From an uncultured Variovorax sp. (lineage in GTDB: Bacteria; Pseudomonadota; Gammaproteobacteria; Burkholderiales; Burkholderiaceae), in the NCBI GenBank assembly GCA_946478645.1, contig CAMLCW010000001.1:1-45330 (forward strand): a stretch of 45,330 nucleotides of DNA, given 5' to 3'. Below the pieces are notes generated by a model. That model made no database searches. It was not told where the DNA came from and worked only from the letters and a program-made list of their open reading frames with translations. This document shows, piece by piece, positions 1-8,371 of this stretch. Numbering within the stretch: position 1 is the stretch's first letter; every line of letters starts with the position of its first letter. The position numbers and the translations under genes are program-made.

Positions 1-2
1 CC

Positions 3-869
3 ACCGCCGCCCGCCTCGTCGACGAACTCGTCGCGCTCATGCAGCTCGAACCGCTTGGCGGCGACCGCTTTCTTGCGCAGAGCGAGGACATCGGCACGCC
101 GGCGGTCTTTGGCGGCCAGGTGCTCGGGCAGTCGCTCATGGCCGCAAGCCTCACGGTGGGGGCCGACCGGCCGATCCATTCGATGCACGCGTATTTCCTG
201 CTGCCGGGCGAGCACGCACCCATTGAGTACAGCGTGGACCGCGTGCGCGACGGCCGCAGCTTCACCACGCGGCACGTGGTGGCGCGCCAGCAGGAACGCA
301 TCATCTTCGAGATGTCGGCCTCGTTCCAGACCGTGGACGACGGCGTCGAGCACCAGTTCGAGATGCCTTCGTTCCCGGGGCCCGAGGGACTCACCAGCGA
401 GCTCGACCTGCGCATCGCGCTCGGCGACCGGCTGCCCGAGCGCTGGCGCGACAAGGGCACGCAGCCGCACGGCATCGAGTACCGGCGCGTCGATCCCGAG
501 GACCTGATGACGCCGCAGCAGCGCGCAGTCGAGGCGCAGAGCGCCATCTGGATGCGCGCCATCGCGCCGCTGCCCGACGATCCCACGGTGCACCGCGCGC
601 TGCTGGCCTATGCCTCCGACCACGGCCTGCTGCGCGCCGCGATGCTGCCGCACGGGCTGAGCTTCATGAGCGGGCAGGTGCGCCCCGCGAGCCTCGACCA
701 CGCGATGTGGTTCCATCGCGATTTCCGCATGGACGACTGGCTGCTCTACGTGATCGATTCGCCGAGCGCGGGCGGCGCGCGCGGCCTGTGCCGCGGCAGC
801 CTCTACACGCGCGACGGGCGGCTCGTGGCCTCGGCCGTGCAAGAGGGCATGCTGCGCGTGCGGCGCTGA
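3..869 (+). CDS. tesB: Acyl-CoA thioesterase II, 5' end outside the window
   Basis: This enzyme hydrolyses acyl-CoA to free fatty acid and CoA in the cytoplasm. The protein is a double hot-dog TesB-type thioesterase: QSEDIGTPAVFGGQVLGQSL near the N-terminus is the family signature, and YASDHGLL and VQEGMLR in the second half carry the Asp and Gln expected in the active site. The frame is open from base 3. The first internal ATG (position 39) falls inside the helix that in TesB precedes the QSED motif, so the true start is probably just upstream of the window and the gene is cut by the window edge. The end is intact. The SDR gene follows after 16 bases, probably in the same transcript. Family assignment is firm; the physiological acyl-CoA substrate is not deducible. 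Confidence 0.88.
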   Translation, partial: TAARLVDELVALMQLEPLGGDRFLAQSEDIGTPAVFGGQVLGQSLMAASLTVGADRPIHSMHAYFLLPGEHAPIEYSVDRVRDGRSFTTRHVVARQQERIIFEMSASFQTVDDGVEHQFEMPSFPGPEGLTSELDLRIALGDRLPERWRDKGTQPHGIEYRRVDPEDLMTPQQRAVEAQSAIWMRAIAPLPDDPTVHRALLAYASDHGLLRAAMLPHGLSFMSGQVRPASLDHAMWFHRDFRMDDWLLYVIDSPSAGGARGLCRGSLYTRDGRLVASAVQEGMLRVRR

Positions 870-885
870 AAGGACATTTTTTCCC

Positions 886-1623
886 ATGACTTCCGAACAG
901 GCATCCCAACAACGACCACAGCCGCAGCAGAAGGTCGCGATCGTCACCGCCGGCGGCAGCGGCATGGGCGCCGCCGCGGCGCGCAAGCTCGCGGCGGACG
1001 GCTTCCGCGTCGCCATCCTGTCGTCTTCGGGCAAGGGCGAGGCGCTCGCCGCTGAACTCGGCGGCATCGGCGTGACCGGCTCCAACCAGTCGAACGACGA
1101 CCTGAAGCAGCTCGTCGACCGCGTCGTCGCCGAGTGGGGCCGCATCGACGTGCTGGTCAACAGCGCCGGCCACGGCCCGCGCGCCGCGATCCTCGAGATC
1201 AGCGACGAGGACTGGCACCGCGGCATGGACGTCTACCTGCTGAGCGCGGTGCGCCCGAGCCGGCTCGTGGCGCCGCACATGGTGGCGCAGGGCGGCGGCG
1301 CGATCATCAACATCTCGACCTTTGCGGCCTTCGAGCCCGATCCGGTTTTTCCGACTTCGGGCGTGTTCCGCGCCGGGCTCGCCGCCTTCACCAAGCTCTT
1401 CGCCGACCAGTACGCGCCGCACAACGTGCGCATGAACAACGTGCTGCCGGGCTTCATCGACAGCCTGCCCGAGAAAGAGGCGTTCCGCGCACGCATCCCG
1501 CTGGGCCGCTACGGCCGCAGCGACGAGATCGCCGCGACCATCGGCTTTCTCGCGTCCGAGGGCGCGGGCTACATCACGGGGCAGAACCTGCGCGTCGACG
1601 GCGGCATCACCCGCTCGGTCTGA
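886..1623 (+). CDS. SDR-family protein with altered catalytic residues
   Basis: A 245-residue classical-length short-chain dehydrogenase/reductase. The nucleotide-binding motif TAGGSGMGAA lies at about residues 21-30, NSAG at 92-95, and the C-terminal GYITGQNLRVDGG is typical. The active site is not: Ser144 is present (NISTF), but the usual Tyr-x3-Lys is replaced by Ser158-x3-Arg162 (PTSGVFRAGL). The rest of the fold is well kept, so this looks like a conserved divergent subfamily and not a decayed gene. It may bind NAD(P) without standard carbonyl reduction, or use another base. It lies 16 bases after the thioesterase and 61 bases before the SulP gene. The first residues (MTSEQASQQRPQPQQK) form a low-complexity leader. 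The substrate is unknown. Confidence 0.85.
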   Translation: MTSEQASQQRPQPQQKVAIVTAGGSGMGAAAARKLAADGFRVAILSSSGKGEALAAELGGIGVTGSNQSNDDLKQLVDRVVAEWGRIDVLVNSAGHGPRAAILEISDEDWHRGMDVYLLSAVRPSRLVAPHMVAQGGGAIINISTFAAFEPDPVFPTSGVFRAGLAAFTKLFADQYAPHNVRMNNVLPGFIDSLPEKEAFRARIPLGRYGRSDEIAATIGFLASEGAGYITGQNLRVDGGITRSV

Positions 1624-1684
1624 GTCTCTTTTCTTTTTTCTTGCTGCGCCGCCGCGTCGCCGCGCGGCTGCTCTTCCTTTCGCC

Positions 1685-3142
1685 ATGTCTTCCCATCACA
1701 GCCGCCTGCGCACCGAGTGGTGCCCGAGCATTCCCCGCGAGCTCATGGCCGGCGCCGTCGCCACCTTCGCGCTCATTCCCGAGGTCATCGCCTTCGCCTT
1801 CGTCGCGGGCGTCGATCCGGCCGTGGGCCTGTTCGCCTCGTTCGTCATCGGCATCGTGATCGCCTTCACCGGCGGCCGCCCGGCCATGGTGTCGGCCGCG
1901 GCCGGCTCGGTGGCGCTGGTGGCGGCGCCGCTGGTGCATGCGCACGGGCTGGCCTACCTGCTTGCGGCGGGGCTGCTTGCGGGCGCGATGCAGATCGTCT
2001 TCGGGCTGCTGCGCCTGGGCGTGCTGATGCGCTTCGTGTCGTCGTCGGTGCGCACCGGCTTCGTCAATGCGCTCGCGATCCTGATCTTCGCGGCGCAGAT
2101 GCCGCACTTCATCGGCGCCAATGCCGCCACCTGGGCCATGGTCGCGCTCGGGCTCGCGGTGATCTACCTGCTGCCGCGGCTCACCACCGCCGTGCCTTCG
2201 CCGCTGGTGTGCATCGTGGTGGTGACGCTCGCGGGCCAATGGCTCGACCTGCCACTCAAGACCGTGGCCGACCTCGGCCAATTGCCCGGCGCGCTGCCGG
2301 TGTTTGCACTGCCTTCGGTGCCGTTCACGCTCGAGACGCTCGGCATCATCGCGCTGCCGGCGTTCGCGATCGCGATGGTCGGCCTGCTCGAATCGATGAT
2401 GACCGCGAGCGTGGTCGACGAGCTCACCGACACGCCGAGCTCGAAGAACCGCGAATGCAGCGGCCTCGGCATCGCCAACGTGGCCGCGAGCTGCTTCGGC
2501 GGCATCGCGGGCTGCGGAATGATCGGCCAGACCGTCAGCAACGTGCGCTACGGCGGCCGCGGCCGGCTCTCGACGCTGTTCGCCGGGGCCTTTTTGCTGA
2601 TCCTCATGGTGCTGCTCAAGCCCTGGGTCTCGCAGGTGCCGGTGGCGGCGCTGGTCGCCATCATGGTGATGGTGTCGGCCTCGACCTTCGACTGGGGTTC
2701 GCTGCGCGCGCTGGTGCGCCATCCGCGCATGTCGAGCGCGGTGATGCTCGCCACCGTGGCCGTCACCGTCGCCACCGACAACCTGGCCGCGGGCGTGGGC
2801 ACGGGCGTGATGCTGAGCGGCGTGTTCTTCACCTTCAAGGTCGCGCGGCTGCTGAAGGTGCATGCGCAGCAGGACGACGACGGCGCCTGGGCCTTCCGCG
2901 TCACAGGGCAGGTGTTCTTCGCCTCGGCCGACATGCTGGTCGACGCCTTCGACGTGCGCGAGATCGACGGCGCGCCGGTGCGCATCGACGTCTCGCAGTC
3001 GCACTTCTGGGACGTGACCGCGGTCGCCGCGCTGAAGAAGGTGGTCGAGCGGCTGCGCCGGCACGGCAGCGCGGTCGAGGTCATCGGCATGAACCAGGCC
3101 AGCCGCGACCTGGTCCTGCAGCTCGACGCCGCACCTGAATAG
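1685..3142 (+). CDS. SulP-family inorganic anion transporter with STAS domain
   Basis: A 485-residue inner-membrane protein. Roughly residues 15-385 are a series of hydrophobic segments of the SulP/SLC26 fold, including the segment RECSGLGIANVAASCFGGIAGCGMIG that resembles the conserved core of the YbaR/YvdB-like clade. A C-terminal cytoplasmic STAS domain (about 390-475) contains VSQSHFWDVTAVAALKKVV, the region corresponding to the anti-sigma-antagonist phosphorylation loop. Family members carry sulfate, bicarbonate or C4-dicarboxylates, and the sequence alone does not choose among them. The gene converges on the lone ATP synthase c-subunit gene with only 20 bases between stops. Family assignment is secure; the substrate is open. 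Confidence 0.9.
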   Translation: MSSHHSRLRTEWCPSIPRELMAGAVATFALIPEVIAFAFVAGVDPAVGLFASFVIGIVIAFTGGRPAMVSAAAGSVALVAAPLVHAHGLAYLLAAGLLAGAMQIVFGLLRLGVLMRFVSSSVRTGFVNALAILIFAAQMPHFIGANAATWAMVALGLAVIYLLPRLTTAVPSPLVCIVVVTLAGQWLDLPLKTVADLGQLPGALPVFALPSVPFTLETLGIIALPAFAIAMVGLLESMMTASVVDELTDTPSSKNRECSGLGIANVAASCFGGIAGCGMIGQTVSNVRYGGRGRLSTLFAGAFLLILMVLLKPWVSQVPVAALVAIMVMVSASTFDWGSLRALVRHPRMSSAVMLATVAVTVATDNLAAGVGTGVMLSGVFFTFKVARLLKVHAQQDDDGAWAFRVTGQVFFASADMLVDAFDVREIDGAPVRIDVSQSHFWDVTAVAALKKVVERLRRHGSAVEVIGMNQASRDLVLQLDAAPE

Positions 3143-3162
3143 GAACGGCGCGGCGGGGCGGC

Positions 3163-3408
3163 TCAGCCGAACGGGCTGGCCGTCGCGAACCAGAGGCCGA
3201 TGCCGGTCGCGATGATGAACGCGCCGTCGGTCACGCCCGCGACGAGAAAGAACTTGGTCTGCATCAGGTCGACCATCTCGGGCTGGCGCGCCGCGCCTTC
3301 GAGGAACTTCTGGCCGACCAGCGCAATGCCGATGCACGAGCCGAGCGCGGCGATGCCGATCAGCAGCGCGACGGCGAGCGGGAGGATGTCGAAGCCGGTG
3401 GTGGTCAT
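3163..3408 (-). CDS. atpE: Solitary F0F1 ATP synthase c subunit (AtpE-like)
   Basis: An 81-residue two-helix proteolipid. Helix 1 is rich in Gly/Ala (IGIAALGSCIGIAL), the polar loop carries Arg41-Gln42-Pro43 (ARQPE), and helix 2 has the ion-binding carboxylate Asp61 (AGVTDGAFII). These fall at the E. coli AtpE residue numbers. The start is the ATG at 3408, preceded by GGAGAAAG; a longer in-frame extension to 3558 has no family similarity. No other atp gene is near: SulP lies on one side and an IclR regulator on the other, so this is an orphan copy, presumably in addition to one in a normal atp operon elsewhere. It could insert into the c-ring as a variant subunit or be a relic. All key residues are kept, so it is probably functional. 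Confidence 0.88.
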   Translation of the reverse strand: MTTTGFDILPLAVALLIGIAALGSCIGIALVGQKFLEGAARQPEMVDLMQTKFFLVAGVTDGAFIIATGIGLWFATASPFG

Positions 3409-3535
3409 GGTGCTTTCTCCTTCGGGGTGGGTGAATCGATGGAGGTACTTTCGCGCAAGCGGTGCGCGCGATCCATGACGTGGGAGGTCATCGAAAGAAG
3501 GCCGGCCGCCCCTGGCTTCGACGCGAACGGTCGCG

Positions 3536-4351
3536 TCAGGCGGAGTGCTTGTGCCCAAGCCGACGAGAGACGTTCACCCCGCATGCCTTCGCCGCTTTGG
3601 CCTGCGTGCCGTTCCAGCTGGTATCGAACGAGCGGGAGCGGCCCATCAGCGTGATCCCCAGGACGATGTTGCCTGAATAGTCGAAGACGGGCGCCGCGAA
3701 AGAGCAAACGCCTGGCGTCGGGTTGTTCACCGCGCGGGACACGCCGTGCTTGCGCACCTCGTTGACCATGGTCTGAAGCTCGTCGCGGTCGATCGGCGTG
3801 GCGATGTCCGGACCGAGCCGCCGTTCATCTTCCAGCAGCGACTCTTCGATGAGTTTCGCGGGCAGATAGGCCGCGAAAAGCCGCCCCGTTGCGGTACCCG
3901 CGAGCGACATCACGGTCCCGGTGCGGATGTTGGTGTGCAGCGGATAGATCGCGTCGAACAGAAACACGATGGTGGGGCCCTGGTTTCCCCAGACCGAAAG
4001 AGCCACGCTGTGGCCGGTTTCCCGTGCGAGGCTTTCCGCGAACGGCGTCGCCTCACGCACCGGGTTCAGCATCCTGAGCGTCACCAGGCCCAGTTGCATC
4101 GCGGTCGGCCCGAGCCAGTAGTAACCGGTCGACGCCTCCTGCGTGACAAGCCCCAGTTTGCTGAAGCTCACCAGGTACGGATGGGCTTTGCCTGGCGCCA
4201 TGTCGGCCGCTTTGGCCAGCTCCCTCAGAGGCATGGGCCTGCCATGCGCACCGAGCGCGAGCAGCAGCTGACCGCCTGCTTCGATGGATTGGATGCCACG
4301 CCGTTCTTTCTCAGAGCCGGTATCTCCGATGTCTGTGTCGAGTGCGCTCAA
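3536..4351 (-). CDS. IclR-family transcriptional regulator
   Basis: A 271-residue regulator. An N-terminal winged helix (about residues 18-80: GGQLLLALGAHGRPMPLRELAKAADMAPGKAHPYLVSFSKLGLV) is followed by an effector-binding domain (about 95-260) with GTATGRLFAAYLP and the late GVCSFAAPVFDYSGNIVLGITLMG. The start is a TTG at 4351, chosen because AGGAGA stands a few bases upstream and no ATG occurs before the helix-turn-helix. The gene is divergent from the FAD-dehydrogenase operon across 135 bases, the usual layout of an IclR protein controlling the neighbouring catabolic operon. Whether it activates or represses, and its ligand, cannot be read from the sequence. Confidence 0.9.
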   Translation of the reverse strand: MSALDTDIGDTGSEKERRGIQSIEAGGQLLLALGAHGRPMPLRELAKAADMAPGKAHPYLVSFSKLGLVTQEASTGYYWLGPTAMQLGLVTLRMLNPVREATPFAESLARETGHSVALSVWGNQGPTIVFLFDAIYPLHTNIRTGTVMSLAGTATGRLFAAYLPAKLIEESLLEDERRLGPDIATPIDRDELQTMVNEVRKHGVSRAVNNPTPGVCSFAAPVFDYSGNIVLGITLMGRSRSFDTSWNGTQAKAAKACGVNVSRRLGHKHSA

Positions 4352-4371
4352 GAGGTTCTCCTAACCGTTTG

Positions 4372-4401
4372 ATTCTAGCTATGCGATTAGTGCAGGGTAA
4401 A
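4372..4401 (-). promoter_or_regulatory. Predicted promoter of the iclR-type gene
   Basis: On the minus strand TTTACC (4401-4396) and TAGAAT (4377-4372) are spaced by 18 bases, a fair sigma-70 pair. Transcription would begin about 15 bases before the TTG start codon, just ahead of the AGGAGA ribosome binding site. This is read by eye only. Confidence 0.45.
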
Positions 4402-4420
4402 CCATTAATCTATGTTTGAT

Positions 4421-4441
4421 GCGTTAGCAGGATACTAACGC
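4421..4441. promoter_or_regulatory. Inverted repeat, candidate IclR operator
   Basis: GCGTTAG (4421-4427) and CTAACGC (4435-4441) form a perfect 7-base inverted repeat around a 7-base spacer, in the divergent intergenic region, 46 bases upstream of the FAD-dehydrogenase start. A related sequence, ATGCGATTAGTGCAGG (4381-4396), partly repeats ATGCGTTAGCAGG (4419-4431). The size and position suit a dimeric regulator binding between the two promoters. Confidence 0.5.
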
Positions 4442-4486
4442 CGTCGGAGCGGCAGAAGCTGTTCCCATCCGTAGGAGTCAAGGTCA

Positions 4487-6244
4487 ATGAGCAAGCAGCA
4501 AACCGAATACGACGTGCTGGTGGTCGGCACCGGTGCGTCCGGCATGTCGGCCGCGGTCACGGCGGCCTATGAGGGCCTCAAGGTGCTGGTCGTCGACAAG
4601 GCGCCGCTTTTCGGGGGCACCACCGCCAGGTCCGGCGGCTGGCTGTGGATTCCGGGCACCAGCCTGGCCAAGGCGCAGGGGATCCACGAGCCCGCGGGCG
4701 CTGCGCGTGCCTATCTGGCGCACGAGGCCACCACGCACTTCGACGCGGCACGTGTCGATGCCTTCATCGAGAACGGCCCGAAGGCCATCGAGTTCTTCAC
4801 CGAGAAGACGTGCGTGCAGTTCGACATGCCGCCGGTGTTTCCCGACTATCACGCCGAGGCCCCCGGCGGTCAGCCCGGCGGGCGCTCGATGGTGACGCGG
4901 CCGTTCGACGCGCGCGAACTCGGGGACCGTGTCCGGAAGCTGGCGCCCCCCGTTCCCGAACTGACGGTCTTCGGGATGATGCTCGGCTCGGGCAAGGAGC
5001 TCTGGCACTTCCTGCGCGCTTTCAAGTCGTTCGAGTCCTTCTGGTACGTGGCCAGGCGCTTCGGCGGCCACCTGCTCGACGTGATGCGCCATGGCCGCGG
5101 CATGACGCTGACCAACGGCAATGCGCTGGCAGGGCGCCTCGCCAAGGCCGGCATGGACCTCAACGTGCCCGTCTGGCTGGACACGCCGGTCGAGCGGCTG
5201 ATCGTGGAGAACGGCACTGTCGTCGGCGCCTGCGTCGTGCGCGACGGCGTTGCACAGGAAGTGCGTGTCCGCAAAGGGGTCGTGCTGGCCTGCGGTGGCT
5301 TTCCCTATGACATCGAACGCCGCAAGCAGCTGTTCCCCCATGCGCCGACCGGGCGCGAGCACTTCACGCCGTCACCGGCGCTGAATACGGGTGACGGCCT
5401 GCGCCTCGGCGAATCCGTCGGCGGCTGGGTCGACCCCACCATCCCCAACGCCGCGGCCTGGTGCCCGACGTCCGTGACACGGCGAAAGGACGGCTCCGAA
5501 GGCGTCATGCCTCACTTCATCGACCGGGCCAAGCCGGGTGTCATCGCAGTGACGCCTCGCGGTCGGCGCTTCACCAATGAGGCTCTCTCGTACCACGACT
5601 TCGTCCAGCACCTCGTGAAGGCATGCGCGGGGCTCGATGAAGTGTCGTGCTGGCTCGTCTGCGACCACAAGCACCTGCGCGAGTACGGCCTGGGCGCTGT
5701 CGCTCCGTTCCCCCTGCCCATCGGCAAGCACCTGCGCAACGGCTACCTGAAGCGTGGCAAGTCCTTGCAGGAGCTGGCCAGGACGATGGGGGTGCCGCAC
5801 GCGGCGCTCCAGGAGGAGGTCGAGACCTTCAATCGGGATGCCGCTTCCGGCAAGGACACGAAGTTCGACAAAGGCAGCACGGCCTACAACCGCTACCAGG
5901 GCGACTCGCTGGTCACGCCCAATCCTTGCATGGCGCCGATCCAGCAAGGTCCCTTCTACGCCATCAAGGTGGTGGTTGGCGAGATCGGAACCTTCGCCGG
6001 TCTTGCGACCGATGAGAACTGCCAGGTATTGACGCAGAACCGCCAACCCATCCCCGGGCTGTACGCCGTCGGCAACGACGCAGCAAGCGTCATGGGCGGC
6101 AACTACCCCGGCGCGGGCATCACCCTGGGCCCGGCCCTCACCTTCGGCTACGTCGTCGGCAAGACGCTCGCCAAGCGGCCCGACCTCTCGACGTTCAACG
6201 CCAATCAACCGCAGCAGCAGCGCGAGCACCTGCACGCCGCCTGA
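4487..6244 (+). CDS. FAD-dependent dehydrogenase (fumarate reductase / ketosteroid dehydrogenase superfamily)
   Basis: A 585-residue flavoprotein. The N-terminal dinucleotide fold VVGTGASGMSAAVTAAYEGL is followed by the acidic end of beta-2 (VVDK) and the FAD loop GGTTARSGG. A cap domain follows in the middle, and the C-terminal FAD segment is YPGAGITLGPALTFGYVVGK. This is the layout shared by fumarate reductase flavoproteins, 3-ketosteroid delta-1-dehydrogenases and related enzymes that add or remove hydrogen next to a carbonyl or carboxyl. No signal peptide or haem motif is present, so it is cytoplasmic. It is the first gene of the operon and the probable committed oxidation step. The start ATG follows GTAGGAGTCAAGGTCA. 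A steroid-like or alicyclic keto compound is plausible, but the substrate is not proven. Confidence 0.88.
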   Translation: MSKQQTEYDVLVVGTGASGMSAAVTAAYEGLKVLVVDKAPLFGGTTARSGGWLWIPGTSLAKAQGIHEPAGAARAYLAHEATTHFDAARVDAFIENGPKAIEFFTEKTCVQFDMPPVFPDYHAEAPGGQPGGRSMVTRPFDARELGDRVRKLAPPVPELTVFGMMLGSGKELWHFLRAFKSFESFWYVARRFGGHLLDVMRHGRGMTLTNGNALAGRLAKAGMDLNVPVWLDTPVERLIVENGTVVGACVVRDGVAQEVRVRKGVVLACGGFPYDIERRKQLFPHAPTGREHFTPSPALNTGDGLRLGESVGGWVDPTIPNAAAWCPTSVTRRKDGSEGVMPHFIDRAKPGVIAVTPRGRRFTNEALSYHDFVQHLVKACAGLDEVSCWLVCDHKHLREYGLGAVAPFPLPIGKHLRNGYLKRGKSLQELARTMGVPHAALQEEVETFNRDAASGKDTKFDKGSTAYNRYQGDSLVTPNPCMAPIQQGPFYAIKVVVGEIGTFAGLATDENCQVLTQNRQPIPGLYAVGNDAASVMGGNYPGAGITLGPALTFGYVVGKTLAKRPDLSTFNANQPQQQREHLHAA

Positions 6245-6270
6245 GGGTGCAACTGCAACAAGAAAAGACC

Positions 6271-7047
6271 ATGGAAATCACTGAACAGATGGCGCCGCAG
6301 GTTCTCGGCGGCCGCCTCGCACTCGTCACCGGTGCCGGTCAGGGCAACGGCAAGGCCATCGCCAAGGGCCTGGCCCGGGCCGGTGCCACGGTCATCGTGA
6401 CCGACCTCAACGAAGCCAACGCGAAGGCCGCGGCCGCGGAGATCAACGAGGCGGGCGGCAAGGCCTCTGCCTACAAGCTCGACGTGACGTCGCGCGACGA
6501 ATGCGATGCCCTGGCGCTCACCACGGCCAACGACGTCGGCAACATCGACATCCTGGTCAACAACGCCGGCATCATCATCCGCGAAGGTCTGGACAGCGCG
6601 AAGGTGGCTTCCAACCTGCAGAAGACGCTCGACGTCAACGTGATGGGCACCTTCCACCCGACGCACGCGTGGCTCGGCGCGCTTCGGGAGAGCAAGGGCG
6701 TGATCATCAACGTCGGCTCGATCGCGTCGACCACCGGCATTCCCAACGTCGTCGGCTACTCGCCGTCCAAGGGCGCCGTGAAGATGCTGACGCAGGCCCT
6801 CGCTGTCGAACTCGCCAAGGACGGCATCCGCGTCAACGCCATCGCACCCGGCGTCATCGAAACACCGATGACGTCCTATACGCGCGAAGCCCCCGAGCGC
6901 CTCGACCGGTTCATGGCGCGCACGCCGATGGCGCGCGTGGGCCAACCCGAGGAACTCGTTGGTCCCGTCGTCTTCCTGGCGTCGCCCATGGCCAGCTACG
7001 TCACGGGCATCACGCTCCCCATCGACGGCGGCTTCCTGGCCGCCTGA
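6271..7047 (+). CDS. SDR-family NAD-dependent oxidoreductase
   Basis: A 258-residue classical SDR: nucleotide motif TGAGQGNGKAIA (about residues 20-31), Asp45 at the end of beta-2 suggesting NAD(H) over NADP(H), NNAG at 97-100, and an intact catalytic Ser150, Tyr163-x3-Lys167 (YSPSK). The C-terminus YVTGITLPIDGGF is typical. An upstream in-frame GTG at 6247 would add eight residues but lies at the stop of the preceding gene without a binding site; the ATG at 6271 with AAGAAAAG before it is preferred. It probably oxidises or reduces an alcohol/ketone in the same route as the FAD dehydrogenase. Unlike the SDR at 886-1623, its active site is complete. Confidence 0.88.
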   Translation: MEITEQMAPQVLGGRLALVTGAGQGNGKAIAKGLARAGATVIVTDLNEANAKAAAAEINEAGGKASAYKLDVTSRDECDALALTTANDVGNIDILVNNAGIIIREGLDSAKVASNLQKTLDVNVMGTFHPTHAWLGALRESKGVIINVGSIASTTGIPNVVGYSPSKGAVKMLTQALAVELAKDGIRVNAIAPGVIETPMTSYTREAPERLDRFMARTPMARVGQPEELVGPVVFLASPMASYVTGITLPIDGGFLAA

Positions 7048-7115
7048 GACGCACTTTTTTCCTGGTCCGCAACCCGAACTCGAAGAGTTCAACAACATCT
7101 CAACTGGAGACAGCC

Positions 7116-8312
7116 ATGCGCATTCCATCGATCTTCAAGCGCGCCATTCTCACGGCAGGCTTGGTGGCCGCCGCGGCCGCGAGTGCCCAAGACATCAAGC
7201 TGGGCTACAACGGCGACCTGTCTGCATCGCCCTCCGCGCAAAGCGGGCAGGCGGCAGTCCTGGGCATGGAGGCCGCCATCGCCGACATCAACGCCAATGG
7301 CGGTGTGTTGGGCAAGAAGCTGGTGCTGGTGACGCGTGACGACACCTCGGCGCCGCCGAAGTCGATCCAGAACATGAGCGAGCTCATCGACAGCGAAAAG
7401 GTCTCGGCGGTGTTCGGTCCGACGAACTCCGGCAATGCGATGGCCTGGAAGCACATCGCGAACCAGAAGAAGATTCCCGTCATCGGCAACGTCGGTTCCG
7501 GCACGGACATCACCAAGCCCATGAGCCCGGGTGCGGACAACTACATGTTCCGCGTCTCGATGGTCGACCGCGAGCAGGTCGCGGCCCTCATGGCCTACGT
7601 CAAGAAGAACGCGGCCAAGTCGAAGGTGGTCGGCCTGATGGCCGAAACCACCGGCTACGGCCAGGGCGGCCTGAAGGACATGGAGGAAATCGCCAAGCTG
7701 CAGGACATCAAGGTCGCTGCGACCGAGAAGTTCGGCGTGGGCGATACGGACATGACCTCGCAGCTGAGCAAGATGAAGTCTGCCAACGTCGACACGATCG
7801 TGGTGTGGGCGCAAGGCACGCCGATCGCCCAGCTGGTGCGCAGCATGGAGAAGATCAACTACTTCCCGCTGGTCCTGACCTCCTGGGCGGCGGACAACAT
7901 CACCTTCTACGATGCGGCAGGCAAGACGCTGGCTGAAAAGCCCATCTTCATGCGCACCGTGAGCGAAACCCGCACGCCCGCACAACAGAAGCTGTTCGAC
8001 CGCGTCGGCGCCAAGCTCAAGGCCCCGGGTTCGTTCTCCTTTTCGCTGCACGGGTACGACTCCGTCCTGCTCTATGCGGCTGCTGCAAAGCAGGCCAACA
8101 GCTTCGACGGCAACGCGGTCCGCCTGGCGCTCGAAGACCTGAAGGCCCCGGTCGAGGGCGTGCTGAAGACCTACAACAAGCCTTTCAGCAAGACCAAGCA
8201 CGAAGCCTTGACGGCCGAGGACCTGGTCTGGATCCGCTGGAAGGACGGCAAGCTGCTGTCTTACACCGACCCCATCGTCGGCTCGCTCAAGACGGCTGAC
8301 TTCAAGCAGTAA
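7116..8312 (+). CDS. ABC transporter substrate-binding protein, branched-chain amino acid type
   Basis: A 398-residue periplasmic binding protein of the Leu/Ile/Val (Peripla_BP_6) type. A Sec signal peptide (MRIPSIFKRAILTAGLVAAAAASA, cleavage near residue 24) is followed by IKLGYNGDLSASPSAQSGQAAVLGMEAAIADINANGGVLGKKLVLV, the characteristic start of the family, and later FGPTNSGNAMAW and the region LVLTSWAADNITF. The ATG at 7116 follows GGAGACAGCC. It is the first gene of a complete importer set (binding protein, two permeases, two ATPases). In soil proteobacteria this family often carries aromatic or alicyclic acids, and its place inside a catabolic operon argues that it brings in the operon's substrate. 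Confidence 0.92.
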   Translation: MRIPSIFKRAILTAGLVAAAAASAQDIKLGYNGDLSASPSAQSGQAAVLGMEAAIADINANGGVLGKKLVLVTRDDTSAPPKSIQNMSELIDSEKVSAVFGPTNSGNAMAWKHIANQKKIPVIGNVGSGTDITKPMSPGADNYMFRVSMVDREQVAALMAYVKKNAAKSKVVGLMAETTGYGQGGLKDMEEIAKLQDIKVAATEKFGVGDTDMTSQLSKMKSANVDTIVVWAQGTPIAQLVRSMEKINYFPLVLTSWAADNITFYDAAGKTLAEKPIFMRTVSETRTPAQQKLFDRVGAKLKAPGSFSFSLHGYDSVLLYAAAAKQANSFDGNAVRLALEDLKAPVEGVLKTYNKPFSKTKHEALTAEDLVWIRWKDGKLLSYTDPIVGSLKTADFKQ

Positions 8313-8371
8313 CGCAGCGTGCTCAAGCGGGGCTGCACGTGGCAGCGCCCGCAATTTTCTCGGAGGCAATC

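Noticed and set aside
1624..1650. Pyrimidine/T-rich run after the first SDR gene as a terminator
   Set aside because: No stem precedes the T-rich run, so an intrinsic terminator is not supported.
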